Part shown: positions 55,955 to 64,000 of the stretch, one piece after another | How the letters are laid out: each line of letters begins with the position of its first letter | Position numbering within the stretch: position 1 is the first letter of the stretch | DNA from: Leptodactylus fallax | Taxonomy: Eukaryota; Chordata; Amphibia; Anura; Leptodactylidae | DNA length: 64,000 nt | NCBI GenBank assembly: GCA_947044405.1 | Contig: CAMRHE010000506.1 | Location: 248,001 to 312,000 of the forward strand | Direction of reading: 5' to 3' | Position numbers and translations under genes: made by a program | Notes under the pieces: generated by a model | Seen by the model: the letters and a program-made list of their open reading frames with translations, nothing else | Databases searched by the model: none | Told to the model about the DNA's origin: nothing

Positions 55955-56090
55955 GGTGTTCCTCCAAAACAAAGAGATGTTGATTTTGTACTAAAAGGTT
56001 CCAATTTTGTCTTATTTGTCCACATAAAGTTTTCCCAGGCAAATTTGAGAAAACTTTTTTTCTGGTGTCCTTCCATTACAGGGGATTTGT
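55955..56090 (-). pseudogene. Tc1-like transposase fragment (first catalytic motif region)
   Basis: The minus strand reads FLKFAWENFMWTNKTKLEPF, equivalent to the Tc1 block AWENV-WTDETK-E-F with the catalytic Asp changed to Asn and the following Glu to Lys. No ends or further motifs are found. Short decayed piece. Confidence 0.55.
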
Positions 56091-56324
56091 CATATCAGGA
56101 TTTCACCTGCCCTTCTGTCTCCTCTCTAATGTCTGGTTTTCAGCTAATTCCAGCACTTCTGCTTGCTTTAAAAGGCACAGTTATCGCTGGATTTACCTAC
56201 ACAGGTAACAGAGACACTGCTAAAGACCCTTATCTAGCTGTTATCAGTGCTTAAAACTGAAAGCTATATGCAGTGAGAGTGAGAGAAGAGAATATAGGTG
56301 GCGAGGACTCCTATCCCCACCTGG

Positions 56325-56494
56325 GGCCGGGGTTTTTACTTTGGGAACCAGGTTTTAAAAAAGAGGAAAATTGGGGGTTTTTGGGTAACCCGGGGGGGTT
56401 GATTTAAGAAAGGTTTTGGGTAAAAAATAAATTAGTTTTGGTTTTAAGGTGGTTATGTTTTTTTTGGTGGGGGGAGGTGAAAACATGGGTGGGG

Positions 56495-56529
<35 letters not shown>

Positions 56530-56737
56530 CTTTTTTTTTATAAGTTTTTTTTTACACATTTTTTTTTTTTTTTTTTTTTTTATTGTTTTTGTTTTTTTTT
56601 TTAAAATTTATAAAAGAGGAATAGGGGTTTATTTTTTTTTTTGGTTTTTTGTGTGGAGTAAAAAAAATTTTTTTTTTGGGTTTTTTTTTATTTTGTTGTT
56701 ATAAAATTAATAATTTTAGTTGTTATTATAATAATAA

Positions 56738-56770
<33 letters not shown>

Positions 56771-56795
56771 TATTTTGTTTTTAAAAAAACCTAAT
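56325..56795. other. Cytosine-poor T/G homopolymer stretch, possible assembly artefact
   Basis: Homopolymers dominate (T runs over 20, stretched G and A runs). Bases 56461-56760 contain only about four cytosines in 300. Sequence on either side is normal. No known repeat family has this form; frames of Phe/Val across it are meaningless. Confidence 0.7.
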
Positions 56796-57035
56796 CACCC
56801 CTGTGATCACGGATATTTAACATCCAAGATGCTGTGGTCAGTTGCAACAACAGTATCTGATCACCAAGTCTGCTGGTGGATGTGTTGTGTAAAAGAGCAG
56901 AATACTGCCGGCGGAGGCTGCTAAGATGGTGCTGTGTTTAAAGAACCAATATCCACCACACATGTGGAGTGGAGGTGGGGGGGGGGGTTTGGGGGGAAGA
57001 AAGGGAGGGGGGGTACACCATATCAGATCCAAATG
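56796..57035. other. Unrecognised sequence with G-runs
   Basis: Ordinary sequence to about 56960, then G-runs (11 Gs at about 56977) up to 57013, possibly related to the neighbouring low-quality stretch. Confidence 0.45.
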
Positions 57036-57050
57036 GGCAGAACATCTTTT
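57036..57050. repeat. L1 target-site duplication, left copy
   Basis: GGGCAGAACATCTTT, identical to 59158-59172 on the other side of the L1 insertion. Confidence 0.9.
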
Positions 57051-59157
57051 CAAAACTCTTTTTTTTTAAAAAGGTTTTTTTAAAAAATTGCGTATCAGAC
57101 AAAGGAAAAGAAATCAAAACAAATACATAACATGTTGCGCACCAAAAAACGAGAATTTCAATGTAAATTCACTCAACGCACCACATCCCACCTCGCCAGG
57201 TCCTCGTCCCATCCGGACCATATAACGTAGACTCGGTACAGAAAGAATATAATCAGGACATGCGTAATACTGTATACATCAGTTATCATGTACAAAACAT
57301 GCAGTCAATAAGTCAAGGGTAACAACAAGGATACACTCCAAAATGAGAGGTCGTGGATACTCCTGGTGTCTCGCGCCCCTCACGGCATGAGTAAATTAAT
57401 GGCAGAGCGCAATGAGGGAGCCGTATATTGGGTTACCGGAGAATTGCACCATGTTCCCCACACCTTATGGAATTTCTGAGGGCACCCTCTCCCTTTATAC
57501 ACAATCTGGTTATAAGGAAGAACAGTATTAACAAGTTTCTTCCACTGAGATACTGATGGGGGTTTCGGAGCCATCCATCGCAGTGCGATAGCTTTCCTAG
57601 CATAAAATAAAGACTCCCTCAAAAGGATTCTAACATGGTGTTGCCATATTTCTTCATCTAATACGCCGAAAAGGCATATCTCTGGGGTTAATGGTATAGG
57701 TTTAGCCAGAACTTCCGCCAGGAGATCCACGACCCCTTTCCAAAAACATTGTATGATCGGACATTCCCAAATCATATGCCAAAAGTCTGCCTGTGGACAA
57801 AGACACCTAAGGCATCCGGGGTTGGGCAGACGTCCCATTTTGTATAGACGGGAAGGTGTCAAGTAACATTGGTGTAGAATATACGTTTGAATCAGTTTGT
57901 TGTTAGCTGAAGGTGACACATGTTGAGGAGATTCAAGGATATCTTGAAACATCTCATCTGTGAGAGTTGGGATATTTATGCTCCATCGCGTCAAGGCCGG
58001 GGCGTCCAAAGTGGACACCTTGGCCTGTATCAGATGTGCATATAAAGTAGATATCAAACCCCCAGGGCCCTGTGAGCGAAGTATGCCGATAAGCGGATAC
58101 TCAGATATATTGTCCAATCGATCCGGGAACTGAGAAGAAAGTGCATGTCTAATCTGTAGATATCTAAAGAACTGCGTTCTAGGGATGCCATAGGAGGAGC
58201 TTAGCGAGTCAAACGTTTTAAAAACCCCTTGTATGTACAGGTCACTAAGAGAGGACACGCCATACTGCGACCAGGCCCGGGCGCCAGGCAGGGCAAATAA
58301 CGTCGGCAGACCAGGGTTGTGCCAAAGCGGGGTCTCCGCAGGTATATCAGAATAAGTGGACACCTTTTTCGCCTGACGCCAGACCTGTCCCGCCAGGGCA
58401 TGGATGGGCAACAATTTCCCCCTAAACAAGGCCGGGTGTTCCAACACCGGCCACAGATTATGCAGACCCAGGTGGTGAGCCAGATGTGCCTCGGACCCCG
58501 GTAGGGAATCAGATGAGAGCCACTTCCTAATAAAACGGAGCTGTCCTGCTAGGTAGTAAAGAAACAGATCAGGGAGTGATGTGCCCCCGAGCTGCTTCGG
58601 TCGTTGTAGAGATGACAACCTAAGCTTAGATCTAGAGTTTCCCCATATAAAGGAGATAATGAGGGAGTCCATTTGTTTAAAAAATCTAAGGGGCACGGAC
58701 ACAGCAGAATGGCTTATAGCATATAGACATTTGGGTAGTACTATCATTTTAACTAGGTTGATTCTACCAGCCACCGACAAAGGCAGTGTAGCCCAAAGAT
58801 TAAACTTAACCCTAAAGTGCGAGATGAGCGGAAAGATGTTCTGTTCCAAAAAACACCTATGGTCCCTAGATATAAAGATGCCCAGATATTTGCAGGTTGA
58901 GACTGTAGTCAATCCACATACCACATTCCCCTCAGCTACACTTGACGCACGGCCAATATGCATGTATGAGGACTTAGCCCAATTGGTCCGTAGGCCAGAA
59001 TAATTACCAAATTCATCAATTATAGCCATGGCTCTGGGCAGAGACCGGGAGGGGTCGCTCATAAACAGGAGTAAGTCATCGGCATATAGTGCTGTTCTCT
59101 CCTCCCGGGTGCCTATCACTATGCCTTTATATATGGGGTCATTCCGAAGCAGTATTG
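57051..59157 (-). mobile_element. 5'-truncated L1-like LINE insertion with perfect target duplication
   Basis: About 2.1 kb, minus strand, flanked by the identical 15-bp GGGCAGAACATCTTT. The left edge has T-runs (57059-57090), the inverse of a 3' A-rich tail. The 3' UTR lies at 57090-57380 and the coding part runs to the truncation point at 59157. Structure is that of target-primed reverse transcription with 5' truncation. Confidence 0.93.
57380..59157 (-). CDS. L1-like ORF2 C-terminal two-thirds, open reading frame, 5' truncated
   Basis: The frame is open from the junction (LLRNDPIYKGIVIGTREE) through the reverse-transcriptase active site YADDLLLF, the thumb region (GRINLVKMIVLPKCLYAISH, SFIWGN) and the C-terminal CLRCLCPQADFWHMIWEC (C-x2-C-x8-H-x4-C, then FW) to a stop at 57380; 579 residues from a GTG codon, with no internal ATG-defined start implied. 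Endonuclease and the first RT motifs are lost by truncation, so the product cannot mobilise itself. Absence of stops indicates a recent insertion from an active L1 lineage. Confidence 0.92.
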
Positions 59158-59172
59158 GGGCAGAACATCTTT
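59158..59172. repeat. L1 target-site duplication, right copy
   Basis: GGGCAGAACATCTTT, identical to 57036-57050. Confidence 0.9.
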
Positions 59173-59984
59173 AGAGAAGATCTTATGTATACCTTAAAGT
59201 GTATCTCCAATTCTAAAACAACAGGAGTCGTCTGCTGCAAAAAGGCACACAAATAACTGCAACTCCACCAGATGTCTTCTGACACTGCGATATCTTCAAG
59301 ATAAGACTCTACTATTGCCCAGAAGGCGGCAATAAAACAGGATCCTCCTCGCTTCTCCATAGACTTCTGTGTGTGAGGTGAGAGACACATTCTATACAAA
59401 CAAACAGCCTGAGTGACGATAAGAAGCAGGAGAACAGCTTAATAAACAGATAAGGGAACAGTAAGCCTTAAGATATATTACAACGTTTCTTATATTAACT
59501 ATATTATATTCATTTATGAAAAGTGGTGTTCTAATTGAAGATATGCTTTAAACAAGTTATAAGCGACTTTTCATAAGTGAATAGTACAGGTGACTATAAG
59601 AAACTTTTAATATATCTTAAGGAGATGTTTCCTTCATCACTTGTTAAGCTTTCTCCTGCTCCTCATCTTCAATCTGAGTGCCGGATTACATTACATAAAT
59701 CTCCATGTTCAGCCTTACACATAGAGCTCTATGGAGAAGGGAGGTGTGGAGTAGTATTCTCCTGTCAGCTGGTTAAATGATTTATTGCCTCAGTCTGTGT
59801 ACGAGCAGCCTCTTATCTACAACCCAGCAGTGTTAAAAGTGTAACAGCAGCAATTGTATAGGGTGTCTTTTCTATCCCCCTTTCCCTCTTCATATAAGAA
59901 TATGTAGAAAATAACTCTGCCTAAAAAGTTGAGAAGAAAACAGATTTCTATATATTTTACAACTGGAAGTACGTTTTAAACATT
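59173..59984. other. Unrecognised sequence with weak inverted symmetry
   Basis: ATATATTACAACGTTTCTTA (59472) and TAAGAAACTTTTAATATATC (59597) form an imperfect inverted pair around about 59540, and TAAGCCTTAAGATATATTA matches TAATATATCTTAAGGAG. This may be another foldback repeat. No gene. Confidence 0.5.
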
Positions 59985-60365
59985 TAGATTGGTTTGCTTC
60001 CTGTTGTTGAAGTATGTGGTTTCATCATACCTAGATCCAATGAGCTCCAAAAAGATTGGAAAGGAGTTTAAACAATTGCCAAACAATTGGTCATCAACCA
60101 ATCCACTGTCCAGAAGATCAAAATAACTACTAACTTTCCCCAGACCAGGCTGACCTAGCAAGTTCAGCCAGAAAGCAGAATGTAAGATGCTGAAAAAAGT
60201 CTCTTTGAAGCCCAGAATCATAGGACTAACAAGTAGCACTCTCCGCTATTATGTCAAAGAGCATGGGTCTACAATTAGAAAGATTCACATAACAAGTGTG
60301 CCAAGCGAAAGCCTTTGCTCTCAAGATGAAAATTCAGGCCAAGATGAAAATTTGCCTATAATCAC
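59985..60365 (+). pseudogene. Decayed Tc1-like transposase N-terminal remnant
   Basis: In broken frames: SNELKKIGKEFKQLPNNWSS-type helix-turn-helix region (60043-60105), FPRPG*PSKFSQKAE (60135-60177, the usual GRPSKLS linker with a stop), LKPRI and a short SQDEN segment. No terminal repeats found. The lineage is unclear. Confidence 0.55.
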
Positions 60366-61130
60366 CTAGGGAAAAAACTTCTAGGGTAAGATCCTCACAC
60401 CAGTCTCCACAGCTCTTCCAAACACCTAGGCAAAAATTTGTAGAGCAAGTTCCTCGCGCCAGTCTTTTCAGCCCCTCCGTCTGCGGAGGATGCATACGCC
60501 TCCTCATATAGGACCAACACCCTCCATCGGTCCATGAGCTGCCCTGTTCACCCTTACCATGCCCCCTTTTCACGGAAGAGGTGAAGGCAGCACAGAAGTG
60601 AGAAGAAGTGACACTGTGGTCGCTAGTTTCTGAGAATAACATTCTCCCATCCACTGAAAAAGTTAAACACATTAAATAGGATATAAAATAATTGTATTGG
60701 ATGGGCAAGTTATCTGGCCAATGGTTAACTTGGCCATACACATAAGATGTGTATTGGGCGAACCAAGTAAGCTGACCACTTGTCTATCGGGACTTCCTCA
60801 GGACAAGGCAGTTTATTTTGTTTTTGGGGAGATAAGCCTCTCCCAGTAGAGTCTCCCCTCTCGCAGTCGAGTATTGGGCAAGATAGTTGACCAATCCAAA
60901 GTCTATAGCTGGTTAAATATACAGGTTTAGGAGGCTGATGTGATAAAGCCTTGAACACTGTGATATGTCGATGCCACTGTCGTCAGAAAATTATTGCTTA
61001 TTTCGGAGCAGGAAATCTTGATGTGTTTGGCCAACTTAATTATACGCTGAATTTTAATATAAAAAAGCAGCAGCGCTGTGCACAAGTACTCAATTCTAAA
61101 GATAATTTTGCAATGTAATTGTTCTTTTGA
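60366..61130. other. Unrecognised sequence
   Basis: ACACCTAGGCAAAAATTTGT (60422) partly repeats CACCTAGGGAAAAAACTTCT (60363), with GATCCTCACACCAGTCT/GTTCCTCGCGCCAGTCT downstream: a 58-bp tandem duplication. No gene. Confidence 0.5.
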
Positions 61131-61206
61131 TAGAAAAAAAAAAAAAACAACAAGCCGAAAAAGCAAATTACAAGACGGCAAAAAAAAACAAAAAAAAAAA
61201 ACAACA
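61131..61206. repeat. A-rich low-complexity tract
   Basis: Runs of A broken by CAACAAGCC and CAACAACT-type interruptions. Confidence 0.9.
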
Positions 61207-61478
61207 ACTGGCTATAAGGCAAGGCGCACTGTGCATAAAACAAATACACTGCATATATGTTGCAGATACTCATTTATTATTTATACATGCTAATTTCAGA
61301 GCTGAATATTTATGCAATGCGGGGACGCTGTACTGACTCTCCCAGATTTTTTTTCCTATTATTTTGTAAGATCAAAGCCATCCATCGTAAAAGTATGTAT
61401 GACCAGCAGCAATTTATGAAGCTACCTATAAAATGCTATTCCCACGAGGCACTGTTATTGAAAACAAGACTATTGTTG
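61207..61478. other. Unrecognised sequence
   Basis: Nothing identified. Confidence 0.45.
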
Positions 61479-61850
61479 TAACCCCTCGGTGCCGCAGACC
61501 GCTTTGGCCTCCGTGACATGGCAGGTAGTTTTGTTTTTACATCCCCGCCTTTTTCTCCATCAATGTAGCTGTATTACGGCTTGTTTTTTGTGGAACAAGT
61601 TTTATTAGTACCATTTGGGGTACAATATAAATATTGTTTTTTGGAGGGGAGGTGAAAAAAACCAAGACAGCAATTCTGCAATTTTTTGGGGAGTGTTAAT
61701 TTTTCACATGCGGTTTTAGCTGCATCTTGTGGGTAAACCAATTGAAGTAATAATAATAATTGTATTATTATTTTTGTTTTACTAATTTTACACAATAAGG
61801 ACTTGTTTTTGTGTGACTCTTTTCGTGTCCCCCAACCCTTATTCCGCAGC
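61479..61850. repeat. Fragment of a long T-rich DNA-element family
   Basis: Begins GTAACCCCTCGGTGCCG and runs through GTATTACGGCTTGTTTTTTG, ACCATTTGGGGTACAATAT and TTTTTTGGAGGGGAGGTG. The order resembles part of the TTAA element at 156-1042 (GGGCTGTAAC, ATAGGGCTTTATTTTT). No right end found. Confidence 0.4.
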
Positions 61851-62165
61851 CTTTGTGAATGGAGAGGTGGCTGTTAATGTGTCTCATCCATTAAAGGGCT
61901 TTGCCCACTGATCTGTAACTTATCCTCCACTAGTAGAATTATCTAGTTGCACAGGAGTCTATTTCTTGTATGTGGTTTGAAACTTCATTTACTACAGCTA
62001 TGAAGCCAACATCTTATAAAGCGGCTGGGTTATTATGGAAACCTGGTCTAAAACTGTATATGCCAATGAGGCCAAGAATGAAGGATGTGCGGGTCATGCA
62101 ATGTGATATGGAGGAAGGCAGTGGGCTAGTGTATATTGGTTAAGTTAGTGAGGACCTGAACGACG
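61851..62165. other. Unrecognised sequence
   Basis: Nothing identified. Confidence 0.45.
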
Positions 62166-62356
62166 GAGAGCCAGACCGCTAAAACAGCAGTTACACACGG
62201 ACATTGGCAAACACCATTGACTATAATGGAGTCCACCAGGTGTCCACTGTTTTGGAGAGAAAAGTCCTCCGTGCAGGATTTTTCTCTCTGCCAATTATCG
62301 GTGGTTTCTGCGATGGAGTCTACAATGGAGACTACGACGCAGATGTGAACCAAGCC
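62166..62356. mobile_element. MITE of the GTTCACATCTG-ended family
   Basis: Ends GCAGATGTGAACCAAGCC at the right; contains CCATTGACTATAATGGAGTCCACC-type core, the inverse of that at 5997 and 38146. Also has inner pair CTCCATTGTAGACTCCAT/ATGGAGTCTACAATGGAG. Left end decayed. Confidence 0.55.
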
Positions 62357-62374
62357 TTATGTGAGTGCTGTCCT

Positions 62375-62840
62375 GTGATAATGGCTGATAACAGAGAACA
62401 GTAGTGAGTGAGCCTGGAATTGGACAAATCACAGAGGAGGCCAGGGAAGGTGTAACAAAAAAAAAAAAAAAAAAAATCATACTCACCTGTCCCTGGCACT
62501 CCAATGTCCACCTTCCGTGCCTTCGTTGATGGAAGTCCTGTGTCACGTGTTACTACTAAGGCCAATCACTGACATCAGCAGTGGCTGGAAGGGACCTGGG
62601 GACCTCACTCACATATGTCAACAGGTTTCTTCCTGTGGCCCCTGATTGGACTCTTATGTGTCCTGAATGACCACCTGCCGTGAGGGCACAGTGCGCATGG
62701 ACAGCGGTGGCTGACACCAGAGCATTGGGGACAAGCGAGTATGAATTTCTTTTTTATGTTACACCTTCCCTGGCCTCCCCTGATTTGTACAATTCCTGAA
62801 CAACTCACTCAGTATTGTTCTCTGTTATCAGCCAGAGAGT
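62375..62840. repeat. Foldback element with about 85-bp arms
   Basis: GGCTGATAACAGAGAACAGT (62381) pairs with ATTGTTCTCTGTTATCAGCC (62815), and GGCCAGGGAAGGTGTAACA (62440) with TGTTACACCTTCCCTGGCC (62758). ATCATACTCACCTGTCCC and GGGGACAAGCGAGTATGAA extend the pairing inward past a 20-base A-run. No coding capacity, no clear target duplication. Confidence 0.8.
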
Positions 62841-63148
62841 GGTACAGCACTCAGTTACCTCTAGCAGTACCACAGAAACTGCTGGGGTGGTAGCGGCTTG
62901 ACCTCCACCAATCAAAAACGTATCCCTATCCTTCAGACTGAGCTAACTCCTTCAACTTATTTTGGCGTTCTGAAACCTAAGTGTGCTTGGCTGTTCTCAT
63001 GGCAATCATTGGAGAGAGTCGCAACTCCCCACTTGGCTGTGAGATAGGATGTACGTCTATTAGACAGTTATGGAAATACCAATAAAGTTCCTTGGAAAAT
63101 ATAACAATTTTTATCAGCCCTATTTATATACAGTCCATGACTATATTG
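62841..63148. other. Unrecognised sequence
   Basis: Nothing identified. Confidence 0.45.
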
Positions 63149-64000
63149 CAGTGACGGCGAACCTTTTAGAGACCAAGTGCCTAAACTGCAACCCAAAACC
63201 CACTAATTTATCGCAAAGTGCCAACACGGCAATTTAACCTTAATACTGTGCGGATCCACAATTGCGGACAATTATGGACCCACAAAATACGGTCATGTGA
63301 ATGGGGTTTTACAGAGCTTTCAATCATACAAAACAACTTTATACTGAAAGGTAATATTTTGCATTTGGTACTTTTGAACAATTAATGTTCACTATTTACA
63401 TCGCACAGGATCTGTTTTATAGTGACCATGCAATGTTATTACAGCCTGCAATAATATCACATCTGCTATCAAACAGATACTGTGTAACATAAATAGTGAA
63501 GGGCCCCCATGCGCTACAATGTGCTCCACAGCAGCCCCCAGTCGGTACAATGTGCCCCACAGTGGCCTCCAGATGGTACAATGTGCTCCACAATGGCCCC
63601 GCACAGTACAATATGCTCCACAGTGGCCGCCAAACAGTATTAAACGATCCACAGTGGGCCCCCACGCAGTATTATACACTCCACAGTGGGCCCCACGCAG
63701 TATTATACGCTCCACAGTGGCCCCCACACAGCATTATACGCTCCACAGTGGCCCCCATGCAGTATTATATGCTCCACAGTGGCCCCCACACAGTATTATA
63801 TGCTCCACAGTGGCCCCCACACAGTATTATACGTTCCACAGTGGGCCCCACGCAGTATTGTACGCTCCACAGTAGGCCCCCACACAGTATCAAACGCTCC
63901 ACTTTGGGCCCCACACAGTATAATATACTACATACCTTACCTTCCATGAAGAGCAGGTAAGTAGTGTAGTCCTTCTTCTATAACTGCTGGTGCTGATGCA
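63149..64000. mobile_element. Probable hAT-type non-autonomous element, cut by the window end
   Basis: The left tip CAGTGACGGCGAACCTTTTA with GAGACCAAGTGCC is typical of a hAT MITE end, and a 31-bp minisatellite fills the interior. The right end, and therefore the octamer duplication of the flank (CTATATTG at 63141-63148), lies outside. Confidence 0.55.
63500..63930. repeat. 31-bp minisatellite, about 14 units
   Basis: The unit is CAGTATTATACGCTCCACAG followed by TGGCCCCCACA. Left units are degenerate, the centre and right well conserved. Open frames of up to 154 codons on both strands result from a 31-bp period lacking stops and are not genes. Confidence 0.95.

Noticed and set aside
56438..56704. 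88-codon Phe-rich frame
   Set aside because: Translation of the T-rich suspect tract.
58581..59003. 140-codon plus-strand frame
   Set aside because: Antisense shadow of the L1 reverse-transcriptase frame.
63496..63960. 154-, 118- and 87-codon frames on the plus strand and partners on the minus strand
   Set aside because: All arise from a 31-bp minisatellite whose unit lacks stops; the repeated peptides follow the DNA period.

Overview
The window looks like intergenic or intronic DNA from an amphibian nuclear genome, most probably a frog; a salamander is the main alternative. I infer this from the content: several Tc1/mariner lineages, a DIRS-type tyrosine-recombinase retrotransposon, L1-like and L2-like LINE pieces, a tRNA-headed V-type SINE, many short inverted-repeat elements flanked by TTAA, long TA runs and minisatellites. 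I found no host protein-coding gene, tRNA, rRNA, operon or CRISPR array. Nearly all long reading frames belong to mobile elements or are simple-repeat shadows.

Layout. Bases 1-4400 hold a TTAA-flanked element, a mariner deletion derivative, a second TTAA element and a 1.63-kb Tc1 element with one in-frame stop. Bases 5500-9420 hold a 31-bp minisatellite, a Tc1 remnant and a Tc1 element nested inside a Harbinger-like MITE. Bases 9400-19600 are mostly unrecognised sequence with scattered foldback elements. A strongly homogenised 31-bp minisatellite lies at 19635-20215. A 1.57-kb Tc1 element with a nearly complete transposase frame lies at 24806-26370, followed by back-to-back MITEs, hAT MITEs with 8-bp target duplications and a SINE. 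A 5'-truncated L1 piece is at 31318-32550, and 33400-43900 is largely unrecognised except for MITEs and a diverged 369-bp tandem duplication.

The most informative object is a complete 5.34-kb DIRS element on the minus strand (45094-50433). It has near-identical inverted terminal repeats, the diagnostic internal complementary region, gag, an uninterrupted reverse transcriptase/RNase H frame and a tyrosine recombinase. Its two disabling frameshifts both sit in homopolymers. Downstream are a 0.93-kb TTAA element, a Tc1 remnant, an L2-like LINE fragment facing a SINE that shares its tail, a cytosine-poor T-rich stretch that looks like an assembly problem, and a young L1 insertion with a perfect 15-bp target duplication. 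The window ends inside a probable hAT element carrying another 31-bp array.

Functional reading. The elements do not form a pathway; each family encodes or borrows its own mobility enzyme. Autonomous-type relics are Tc1 (DDE transposase), DIRS (RT plus tyrosine recombinase), L1 and L2. MITEs and the SINE would depend on enzymes supplied elsewhere. Two CTCF-like motifs and three AT-rich unrepeated stretches are the only candidates for host regulatory function, on motif or appearance alone. I did not find a convincing new biological system.
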